A DNA stretch of 64,000 bases. It comes from Hyaloraphidium curvatum. Taxonomy: Eukaryota > Monoblepharomycota > Hyaloraphidiomycetes > Hyaloraphidiales > Hyaloraphidiaceae. The notes beneath the pieces are model-generated. The model was not told where the DNA came from, made no database searches, and was given only the letters and a program-made list of their open reading frames with translations. Of the stretch, positions 1 through 8,269 are shown piece by piece; position 1 is the first letter of the stretch, and each line of letters starts with the position of its first letter. Both the position numbers and the translations under genes were made by a program. The stretch is taken from contig JAIVFI010000008.1 in NCBI GenBank assembly GCA_025558095.1, positions 310,001 through 374,000 of the forward strand. Reading direction: 5' to 3'.

Positions 1-191
1 GCGAGAGAACGTCCCGCTTTTGCGTTTCGGGATTGCTGGGGACGTCTTGCGCGTCGCTTGCGTTGCTTGGTCGGGATTCGCCCGCGCTGACCGGTTTCTG
101 AGAGGTCCTAAAACTCATATTTCCGGGAGCCTCGCAAGCCCGCGAGCGCACCGCATCTCCCTCAGAAACACCGCAAATCACCGCACCTCTC

Positions 192-389
192 ATGTCCGCG
201 CAGCTGCCCGTGTCGCAGGACCGCGCCGACGAGAAGGACCACCCGCAGATCCGCTCCTCCGACATGCCGGACTCCTCGAAGGTCCCCCCTCCGTACGGCA
301 CCCGCTCGCACGAAGTGGAATGGTGGCGCTTGGCGTGGGTGCCAGCCGCCGCCGCGGCGTTCGCGGTGGCTTGGGCGGTGCGGAAGTGA
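192..389 (+). CDS. Small single-pass membrane protein, unknown function
   Basis: A 65-residue reading frame starts at an ATG with a plausible context. Residues 1-40 are polar and charged. The C-terminal 22 residues form one hydrophobic, alanine-rich helix flanked by WW and RK, which is the look of a tail-anchored protein. No family is recognised. It is intronless and lies upstream of a convergent aspartic protease gene. The size and tail anchor resemble small subunits of mitochondrial or ER membrane complexes, but this is only a resemblance. It could also be a chance frame. Confidence 0.4.
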   Translation: MSAQLPVSQDRADEKDHPQIRSSDMPDSSKVPPPYGTRSHEVEWWRLAWVPAAAAAFAVAWAVRK

Positions 390-508
390 GCGCCACGCCG
401 CTCGGACTTTCCTCGGACTCGTTCTCCGGTGCGGACGGACTCCACTCGGGCCCCTGGAGGCCTCAATGACACTTGCTCCATGCTGGGCAACCGGTCTTTC
501 TCAGTCCT

Positions 509-566
509 ATGTAGTGCAACTTAGCAGATACAAAATAGTCTCGCAACACTCGATCCGCGCAGTGCT
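509..566. repeat. Imperfect ~58-nt repeat, copy 1
   Basis: This stretch resembles 2375-2436: both hold TGTAGTGCA, then AGATAC with AATAGTCT, then CTCGATCCGCGC and a GTGCT/CTGCT end, with small indels between. Both copies lie just beyond the 3' end of a minus-strand gene: this one after the aspartic protease, the other after the amine oxidase. A shared 3'-end element or the scar of a small duplication are both possible. Confidence 0.6.
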
Positions 567-696
567 CTTCGCCTCTCTCGTCCGTCGTCCGGTGCCCCTC
601 CACGCAGCCGCCACACCTCCCCCCACCCTCGGCCCGGGCCAGCACGGTCCCCACGTCCGCCGCCTCGCACCCCGCCAAGGACACAGTTCCGCGGTC

Positions 697-2265
697 CTAG
701 ACGGCGCACCCGACGGCCCACAACAGGGAAAGCACCACCGGGCCCCACGCAAGCCCCGGACGATCCATCCCCTTTGATCCGCCGGGCCTGCTCGTCGGAG
801 TCGGCGGGACCGCCGTCCCTGTCGCCGTCGCCGTCGCCCACGCGCACGCCGGCGCCGGCGCCGGCATCGCCGCCAACCCACCCACCTCCGCGTCCCCCAC
901 CCCGCACCCCCGCGCCTCGGCCACGTGCTCCAGCCCGTTCGCCTCGTCGATCGCCACCGCGCGGCCGCGGACAAAGGGGATGCCCAGGACGGAGAAGGCG
1001 CCCGGCTGGCCGGGGGTGAGGTAGAATTTCCAGCTCGGGGAGGCGGGGGAGGTGAGCGCCGCTCCTAGAGGCTGAGAAGCGTTGAGCGCCGCCAGGATGG
1101 GGAAGAAGTAGGCTTGCGGCGGGAGCAGGTAGGATGCGCGCTGCGGGGTGCCCGACGTCGAGCCGAGCACGAGCGTCACGTTCGGCCAGGCCGACAGTTC
1201 TGCATAGGTGAGCAGCCGCGGGTTGAAGTTTGACGCGGTGCATGTTGCGGCGGTGCAGCCCGGCAGGGCAGACGCCTGGGCGGCGAGGAGGGAGGTGAGC
1301 GCCGCGTACGCATTGGGACTCAGCTGGATGGTCTCGGTGCCTGTCGAGGGAATACAGTCAGCGCTCGCGCCGACGACGATGCTTCCCCGAGCATTCGCCC
1401 CCGAGCGTTCGCCCACCAGAGTCGATCAGAATCCCCTGCGTCCCCTCGTCGACGGCGGAAACGGGGCCTCCGCCAACCCCGATCCCGACGATGCTGGCCT
1501 CGATCGATCCCGGTTTGGCCACCGACGCGTTGGACGGCGGCGCGGTATTCATCGGCCAGGAAACGTACGCCGTCCTGTTCGCGGCGAGGTCCAGCGCACC
1601 CCACGTCACGGTACCCCCGAACTGCCCCCCGAAGCAGAGTGTAAACACCTGCGGCAGCCCGAGCGCGGCCGACAGCTGCGCAGGAAAGTTCGGGTACGGC
1701 GGCCCCGCCGCGGCCGCCGTGCCGACGGGGTTGAGCAGCGCGCTCCGCACGCCGACGATGCCGTCCACGTCCGAATTGTTGGGCAGGAACGCGGTGCGCT
1801 CGTACATGCCCGCGAACATCGCCGGGATCGAGACGTTGCCCGCCCCGGGCAGCGAGACGCTGTCGTTGAACACGGCGCCCTTCCAGCTGGCGCCGCTGAC
1901 GTAGCCGACCTGCTGCCCGCACTGCGGCGGGAAGCTCCCCGCCGTGCAGAACCCCCCGCAGAACCCCGCCGTGCAGGAAACGGGCGCCGCCGAGGCCGAC
2001 GACCAGAACGCGTCGCAGACGGCCGGGCATCCCGCGCACTGCTGGGCCCAGGGAAGCGCGAGCGGCGACAAGCCCGTGTCGAGGACGAGGCGCTGCGGCT
2101 GGCGCGAGGCGCCGAAGAGCAGCTGGATGTAGGACTTGCCGCCCTCTGCAGCGTGGTGTAGATCGGCTGCGCGGGGGGGAACGGCTGCGCGGAGGCGCCG
2201 GGCGGCGAAGCAATCGCAACGAAAGCGCCGATGACCGCGCCGCTGAGTGCCGCGGACGGTCGCAT
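697..2265 (-). CDS. Pepsin-type (A1) aspartic protease, probably GPI-anchored
   Basis: The first catalytic motif VLDTG lies near 2090 and the second, ILIDSG, spans a 76-nt intron (1341-1416, donor GTGGGC, acceptor CGACAG) that restores IDSGTETIQL. The family C-terminus (SVLGIPFVRGRAVAIDEANG) follows. The last residues are GGSKG plus a hydrophobic tail, the layout of a GPI-attachment signal as in yapsins. A signal peptide starts at the only suitable ATG (2265). However, the signal-peptide frame and the VLDTG frame differ by one base near 2158 (CTGCAG|AGGGC), so there is a short unrecognised intron, a real frameshift or a sequence error. The catalytic part looks intact. Likely role: extracellular or cell-wall proteolysis. 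Confidence 0.75.
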
Positions 2266-2374
2266 GGTTGCCAACGACCCCAGGGGAACGATCCCCTGGC
2301 GATCCCCTGTTGGCCGGGTCGGATCCTCAAAATACAACCGCGTCCGGTGTCCATGTCGAGAGGGGCAACACTTA

Positions 2375-2436
2375 TTGTAGTGCAGTTTACTATGCTAGAT
2401 ACAATAGTCTTGCATGCTCGATCCGCGCGGACTGCT
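2375..2436. repeat. Imperfect ~60-nt repeat, copy 2
   Basis: This is the second copy of the sequence at 509-566. It lies in the 200-nt gap between the amine oxidase stop codon (2468) and the aspartic protease start (2265), so it may serve as a 3'-end signal for one gene or as upstream sequence for the other. Nothing else is recognised in that gap. Confidence 0.6.
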
Positions 2437-2467
2437 TTTTCGTCGACTTCATTCCGGTGCCGCGCTT

Positions 2468-4216
2468 TCAAGCTGCCGGCGCTCCCTCGGCCTTGGCCAG
2501 TTCGGCAACCATATCCGCCGCCTCGTAACCCGCCTCGAGCGCGCCCTCGATGTAGCCTGGCCACCTGGTCGAAGCTTCCGTGCCGGCCCAGAACACCCGC
2601 CCGACCGGCCTCCACATGGCATCGCCGTATGCCGTCCAGACGCCCGGCCCAAAGAAGCTCGTGAACGCCCCGCCGACGAACTGGTTCGCGGGCCAGACCC
2701 CCTCGATCACGTCGACGAGGTGCTCCTTGACCCTCTCGCGGCCAAAGTACGCCGCAAGGTCGTCCTCGATCGCCAGCCGGCGGCGCTGCGGGGACAGCTC
2801 GAGGTGCTTGAGTCCGGCCTTGCCGACGATGAAGCTGGCGAGCACGCCAGGTGCGTTCGGGCGGAGAGTGTTGGTGCTGTCGGCGACGAACTCGAGCGTC
2901 GAGAGGTTGCCCATGGCGGTCCCGGAAAGGCCGTCCTCGAGCCAGAAAGGCTTGTCAAAGACTGCAAGGATCTTGACGATGGTCCCCATGGGTGCGCGCT
3001 GGGTGAGCTGCTCGCGTGCCGGGGGCACGGGCTAAAAGGCGTTGCGGTAAGCTGATGGTCTGGGCGATGCGAGTCGGGGAACCCTCACCGGATCGTAGAT
3101 GATGGTCCCGGCCACGTGCGGCGGCATGGCGACGATGATACCCTGCCTAGCGTGGAAGCGCTCCCCTCCGACAATGGTGAGCGTGACCGCGGCCCCCGGG
3201 GGCGGCGGCAACCCCTGCTTGGCGCTCGGCCTCCCTGGGCGCTTGAGCTCGTGCTGCTCGATCTTGACCACCGGGCTGTCAAGCCTCACCGTCCCGGGGG
3301 GCAGCATCTCCACCAGCTTCTGCGGGAGCTGCCCGCACCCGCCATCCAGGAGGTACGATTCGGGGTTCTCCCGCTGCGGCGCGACGCGCTGGCACCACAG
3401 CGCGTGGAGGAAGCTGGCCTGGTTGGGCTCGTACCCGCCGCTGCCCCCCATCCGGTTCATGCTCTGGATCCACCAGCTGCCCAGCGCGGAATGCACGTTG
3501 CGGCCGAGCCAGGTGGACAGGGTCTTGCTGTCGAACACGTCGGCCATGGGGTGCAGCCAGGGGGCGCGGGGGTCGAGTTCCTTGGCGAGGGCCTCGATCT
3601 CGGTCCAGGCTTCGGCGAGGTCGCGCACGCTGTGGGCGTTGATGGGCTCGCGGTGGGTGAGCGGGATGCCGGCGGCCTCGGGGGCGTCCTTGACGTTGTC
3701 GATGAGGGAGAGGGGCATCACGGTGCCGTCGGGGAGGACGACCTTCTGCTTTTCGAACAGGAAGACGTCCCTGCCAGAGTGCGGCGTGGGGAAGGTGGGG
3801 ATCCCGAGCTCCTTGGTCAGCTCTTTGAGCAGGTGGTGCGTCTCCCCCATCCACTGTCCGCCGAGGTCGAGGTAGACGGGCTCCGACGCCGTGCCGTCGG
3901 CGGAAAGCGCCACCGAGGCGCGCCTCTCCCGCTCCTCTTTCTGTGCCTTCATGTCGTACTCGAGATCGTCGGCCGTGGAGCCGGTCACGACTGCCGCCAG
4001 CTCTGCCGCCGCGGCGTTGACCCTCCGTGACGACGAGACGAGCGCGCGCTGCAGCCGGCCGCCAAGGTGGTCCTGCGCCTCCAAGACGAGCACAGAGAGG
4101 CCCGCATCGCGGACCCGCCGGGCCGCTGCGAGGCCCGAGATGCCTCCTCCGACGACGACGACGTCGACGATGGGCTCCGAGGAAGAGTTGACCGAGGAAG
4201 GCGGATCGGCGGGCAT
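2468..4216 (-). CDS. Flavin-containing amine oxidase (monoamine oxidase-like)
   Basis: Two exons, 4216-3089 and 3031-2468, encode 563 residues. The 57-nt intron (donor GTGAGG, acceptor TTTTAG) joins IIYDP to PVPPAREQL in frame, giving the family's conserved PP..R.QL..R.PMG segment. The N-terminus has the FAD Rossmann motif VVVGGGISGLAAARR and an E at the end of the second strand (VLEAQ). The C-terminus has the FAD-contact segment RVFWAGTEASTRWPGYIEGA. The family oxidises primary, secondary or polyamines to aldehydes with release of H2O2; the substrate cannot be told here. The first 15 residues are not an obvious targeting signal, and no PTS1 is seen (end APAA). The start was chosen as the ATG just before the FAD motif. 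Confidence 0.93.
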
Positions 4217-4495
4217 CTCGGTGGAACGGGTTGCCGCGCTATCGGGACCGCACAATAAATAGGCGACTATTTGGAGTCGCGGTGGTCGATAGAGACGGTG
4301 TTGCCCTTCTAGGGACCGGATATCGGCGAGCGGAGGTTGGGACCGGCCTTGCGGTCGGCAAACACTTCTTGCCGCTTCCGAACCTCCGCAATGCCGAACC
4401 TTCAGACGAGGGATCGACCGAAGTGAAACTAGCAATCGCAACAATCATCAATATTCCCGATTGATATCATTGCATTCGTTGGCGCTGCCTCCTTT
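4217..4495. other. Intergenic, amine oxidase start to bshC stop
   Basis: This gap of 279 bases lies between two minus-strand genes. It should hold the amine oxidase promoter. It is less GC-rich than its flanks, and no coding sequence or recognisable site is seen. Confidence 0.5.
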
Positions 4496-6076
4496 CTAGC
4501 TGCTCTCCATCAGGATGGTGAACTTGAATGCCAGCGGATCGAACGCCGCGTACAGGTCATCCAGCAAGTTTCGGTTGCCCGCCAGGATCGTCAGCAGCCC
4601 CTCCACCCGTTCCTGCAGCACGCCGCCGGGAAGCATCGCGGCCTTGAGCATGTCGAGCTTGGCAAACGTCCGCTCGTGCCGCCGATCGCGCGCCTTCTCC
4701 ATCCGCGCGCGGAGCTTCCGCACGCTCCGTGCCGCGCGCTCGCCGTGCGCAACGGCGGCCCGCGCGGCCGCGGCGTCGATCCCGTTGGCTCTGGCTTCCA
4801 GGCGCGCGAAAGCCGCGGCGATCTGCGCCAGCTCTTCCGACACGTCCACGGGCACATCGCCGAGGCGCTCGGCCAGCCGGCGCTTCAGCGCAGCCGTGTC
4901 CGCAAAAAAGTCCGCGGGCTCGAGCTCCAGTTCCCGTGCAAGCTGCACGGCCGACCGGTCCATGTACATGGCCGAGTTGCGCAGGACGACGATCGGGAAC
5001 GGCACCGAAAACAGGTCAAAGACGCCCTTGAGCTGACCCCAGTAAGCCAGCTCGGAACCGCCCCCCACGTAGGCGACGTTGGGCAGCAGGATCTCCTGGT
5101 ACAAGGGCCGCAGCCCGACGTTGGGCGAAAACCGCTCCGGGTGGGTCCGAGACAGCGTCCGCAGCTCGTCCCGCGAGAAGACCAGGCCGGTGCCTACAAC
5201 CTCGAAGTTGCCGTCGAAGCGCCGCTCCAGGCGGGTGCGCAGGTCGCCGTAGAGGTAGAAGAGGTTCGTCGGACGCGCGTGGATCTGCGGTCTGTAACCC
5301 AGCTTCTCCAGCCTGGCGTCCGCCGCGGTGATCGCTCGGTGTATCGCAGTGCCGTCGATCTCGCTCTCCACCACGGGGCGAAAGAAGGCCTTCAGGGCCG
5401 GCGAGTCGGCGTCGAGGGCAACCACGCCGAAGCGGCCGAAAAGCTCGTGTGCGAGCCGCCTGGTGGCTTGCGCGAGGCTGGACCCGAGCCCATACGTTGC
5501 GGTGATCCCCCGGAAGCGCGCGGGCAGGGAATCCAGGAGCTCGACGAGCGAGTCGTCGATGCGCATGCGGCCCGTTGCACCCCGCTGCTCCGGTTTCCAG
5601 CGGAAGGTCTTGCCCGCGAACGAAAAGTGGTCGATCTCGGCGAGATCATGGTCCTCGGTTGCCATGTAGAAAACCGGAACGAAGCAGCAGTCCGGGTGGG
5701 CTTCGCCGAGTTGGAAGGCGAGCTTCACGGTGCTGATGATTTTGTAGGCCCAAAAGAGAGGACCGGTCATAAGATTGAGCTGGTGGCCCGTGACAAGAGC
5801 GAAGCAGTTGGAGCGCGAAAGTCGCGCGATGTTCTCGGCAACTTCAGGGTGCACATCATCCCCGAGGTCTCCATACTGCCTCTGAAGTTCCGAAACGAGG
5901 ACGGCGCGCTGTTCCGGCGAGTAGGACGCGGCCTTGTCGCGTATTTGGTCCGCAAATGCGGGCAGGTCCGGGAAGCGCCCGTAGAACGGAGCGAGGCGCG
6001 GGCTGCGCGCGATGTAATCGATGCAGAGCGATGAGAAGGCATTCGTCGCGCCGTAATCCACGAGCTGTGTTCGCAT
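4496..6076 (-). CDS. bshC: Bacillithiol synthase BshC (cysteine-adding enzyme), Bacteroidetes-like
   Basis: BshC joins cysteine to glucosaminyl-malate, the last step of bacillithiol synthesis. The 526-residue frame is uninterrupted and of usual family length (about 540). It carries the hallmark block TGHQLNLMTGPLFWAYKIIS, then VPVFYMATEDHDLAEI, and later LLPNVAYVGGGSELAYW. The GHQLN and TEDHD wording is what I know from Bacteroidetes BshC rather than Bacillus. A coiled-coil-like region precedes the C-terminus. The ATG at 6076 fits the family N-terminus; an ATG at 6118 would add 14 Arg-rich residues. The gene has no introns, unlike most neighbours, and is divergent from the hydrolase-like gene at 6224. 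Bacterial origin by transfer is inferred. Confidence 0.92.
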   Translation of the reverse strand: MRTQLVDYGATNAFSSLCIDYIARSPRLAPFYGRFPDLPAFADQIRDKAASYSPEQRAVLVSELQRQYGDLGDDVHPEVAENIARLSRSNCFALVTGHQLNLMTGPLFWAYKIISTVKLAFQLGEAHPDCCFVPVFYMATEDHDLAEIDHFSFAGKTFRWKPEQRGATGRMRIDDSLVELLDSLPARFRGITATYGLGSSLAQATRRLAHELFGRFGVVALDADSPALKAFFRPVVESEIDGTAIHRAITAADARLEKLGYRPQIHARPTNLFYLYGDLRTRLERRFDGNFEVVGTGLVFSRDELRTLSRTHPERFSPNVGLRPLYQEILLPNVAYVGGGSELAYWGQLKGVFDLFSVPFPIVVLRNSAMYMDRSAVQLARELELEPADFFADTAALKRRLAERLGDVPVDVSEELAQIAAAFARLEARANGIDAAAARAAVAHGERAARSVRKLRARMEKARDRRHERTFAKLDMLKAAMLPGGVLQERVEGLLTILAGNRNLLDDLYAAFDPLAFKFTILMESS

Positions 6077-6223
6077 TCGACGCGTTCCCGGGCGGGTTCG
6101 GACTGGGCCGCGCCGCATGGCAGCAGGCGGCGCCGCCGCGGGGATCCGCGTCCCATCTGTATTCTCAAAGGCGGACCTGGCGTGCCGGAGCCGGCTCGCG
6201 AACGAGGCATTGCTCGGCGTCGG

Positions 6224-7858
6224 ATGGTATGGCCGCGCTGGCGGCGGAGACTCGTCCTCCTCGGCCCGTTCTTGCTCGTTGCGGCCTTGCTGAACCTCCG
6301 CGCTCCTGCGCGCACCTCTGCGCCCTCTCTCCGGATTCCATGGGGCGCGATTGGGCCGACCGAATCATACGCCGCCGTCGACACCGCGCGGAACTGGAGC
6401 TGGTCGGAATCCGACCGACCGATTGCGCTTCGGCGGCCCCGGACACGTGGCGCACTCCACGAGTTCGTCAGATGGACCGGAGACGTCGCGACGCTGCTGC
6501 CCCGAAATCCGGAGGCTTCGCCCTCGCAGCTGGACTTTCCGCTGCTCCCGCAGACGTTCGTCGTGGACCGGACGCGCTTCATTCTGGAGCTCCCGAACGC
6601 GATTCCTGGGTCGGAAGCACCTCGCCCGCGGGGTGTGGCGGTCATCTTCCAGGCCTGCCACAAGTACGCGTGCGCTCTGGACTTTTGGATACTTCCTCCG
6701 CAGCGCGAGCTGGTTGCGTTCCTCCTCACGCTGGGCTTCGCCGTGCTGTCCCCGGATTTCATCCGCTTTTCGAGAACGAATGCCGCGGGTTGCGCTTACA
6801 TGGCGCAGGAAGAGCCCCGTTGGTCGTCGAATCCGGACTACCTTTCTCTCCGAGAGTCGCTGCCGAAGGCTCTCGCTCGCTCCGGCCTTGCCGGACTGCC
6901 TCTTTTCTGGTACGCCATCTCGGGCATCGCTGGAACGGCCGCCTTGCTTTTCCGGGACATCCAATTCGCGGCGGCCGTCATTCATTCTGGAAACCTCCCT
7001 TTCTCTTTGCTCCGCGATCCCAAAGTGAGGCTTCCGCCCGTTCTACACCACATGTTCCTCCGCGACTACTACCTCCCGCGCGCTCTGGCCGAGAACTTTA
7101 CGGGCATCTATGCCGGCCGGGCGGAGCCTACCCGGGTGATTTCGGACGAACGGTGGTTCGGGCTCACCACGGGCGACGAGCTCCACCGTGCATGTCCCGA
7201 GGTGGCTTCGAGGGACGAATGGAAATCTCTGCTCGCGTGGATGTGCTCGAGGGGACGCTGCGCCCGCCACAAGAGCAGGCCGCTTAGCACGGATTCGACG
7301 CTGGCGATGGACGACTACGTCGACCCGCTGCCGAACATGGCGGGACCCGGGCCGATCGCAGGCTCTCGCTTTGACTTTGCTTCGGAAGACCGTCTCGTCG
7401 TGCACCTGCCGATCGAGAAGAAGGAGGGCTGGTTCGACAACCTGGAGGGCTGGTTCGAGCTTTTCGATCGGTCCGCCGTTCGCTACTACCGCAGGCTTGC
7501 GGTGCTCGATCTCCTGGCATTTGCCGCGACGGCGCAGGAAGGGAAAGGCGAGGGCGCCAAGGCGATCTGGGCCAGGGTCCGGGCCGCAACCGCGGCCGAC
7601 GGCGGGCCTTACGTGGAATGCGCTTCCGGCGCCGAGCTCGAATGCCGCGTGCTTCGCGCCGATCTCGATCCCCGCTTCTACGATCGTCTTGTCAACGATA
7701 CTGAGCTGGCGCAGCCGATGATTCGCAAGGCCCGGATTGCCCACAAGGTTGCGATCGGGTTCTGTATCACGTTTGCGCGGTACGTTCATCAAGGGCTGGC
7801 CGGCTACGGGGGCAAGCAGGAGATGGGAGCGTGGTTCGAGCGATGGCTTGACCCGTAG
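6224..7858 (+). CDS. Membrane-anchored alpha/beta-hydrolase-like protein in the bacillithiol locus
   Basis: An intronless frame gives 544 residues from the ATG at 6224. Residues 8-24 form a hydrophobic stretch preceded by RWRRR, a signal anchor. A hydrolase-like core follows: GVAVIFQACHKYACALDFW, LLTLGFAVLSPDF, then WYAISGIAGTAALLF, in which SGIAG could be a nucleophile elbow (G/A-x-S-x-G-like). The C-terminal half has no recognised motif. It lies between divergent bshC and the 5' piece of bshA, shares their lack of introns, and may have arrived with them. I do not recognise a specific family, and a role in bacillithiol metabolism would be guesswork from position. Confidence 0.6.
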   Translation: MVWPRWRRRLVLLGPFLLVAALLNLRAPARTSAPSLRIPWGAIGPTESYAAVDTARNWSWSESDRPIALRRPRTRGALHEFVRWTGDVATLLPRNPEASPSQLDFPLLPQTFVVDRTRFILELPNAIPGSEAPRPRGVAVIFQACHKYACALDFWILPPQRELVAFLLTLGFAVLSPDFIRFSRTNAAGCAYMAQEEPRWSSNPDYLSLRESLPKALARSGLAGLPLFWYAISGIAGTAALLFRDIQFAAAVIHSGNLPFSLLRDPKVRLPPVLHHMFLRDYYLPRALAENFTGIYAGRAEPTRVISDERWFGLTTGDELHRACPEVASRDEWKSLLAWMCSRGRCARHKSRPLSTDSTLAMDDYVDPLPNMAGPGPIAGSRFDFASEDRLVVHLPIEKKEGWFDNLEGWFELFDRSAVRYYRRLAVLDLLAFAATAQEGKGEGAKAIWARVRAATAADGGPYVECASGAELECRVLRADLDPRFYDRLVNDTELAQPMIRKARIAHKVAIGFCITFARYVHQGLAGYGGKQEMGAWFERWLDP

Positions 7859-7998
7859 ACGCTTGGACGATGGGACGTTGCTCTGTTAGAGATGAGACGG
7901 CCTGGTACTGTATCTGCAGACACCTCTGAGGGACTGGACTTCGAGGGGAGGTGATTGGTGTGGCTGAGTCCGCCCTTCCCCTGCTTCGGAGGTCGGAA

Positions 7999-8200
7999 AT
8001 GCCCGCCTGTGCGGCTCAAACGGAGCCGAACAGCTCTCGCAGGCCATGCGTCGGCATCATTTGCCACGATTCGCGGGGCGGAAGCTCGAGAATCGCCTGC
8101 CAGCTCGCGGCGTCCCTCTCGCGTCGGGACGCAGTTCGAGTTCATCTGTTTACCCGGTCGGCGGACAGGGGCGGCTCCCCGGTGCGCGCCGCCGGCTGCA
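7999..8200 (+). pseudogene. bshA: 5' fragment of bshA (bacillithiol glycosyltransferase), interrupted
   Basis: The frame from the ATG at 7999 reads CVGIICHDSRGGSSRIACQL then AASLSRRDAVRVHLFTRS. This matches the BshA amino terminus: beta strand, C-x4-GGS-x-x-A loop and the next strand (pattern kIGI.C....GGSg..A..La..La..gH.vH.fT). After about residue 50 the similarity is lost in Arg/Gly-rich low-complexity sequence. The remainder of BshA reappears in the same orientation at about 22455-23256. BshA transfers GlcNAc from UDP-GlcNAc to L-malate. As it stands this piece cannot encode a working enzyme. The 3' limit given is approximate. Confidence 0.7.
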
Positions 8201-8269
8201 GCGACGCCCGGCGGAACGGCTCGGCGGACCCCATGCGGAGGAGGCGGAGCGGAGGAGGCGGAGGGAGGG

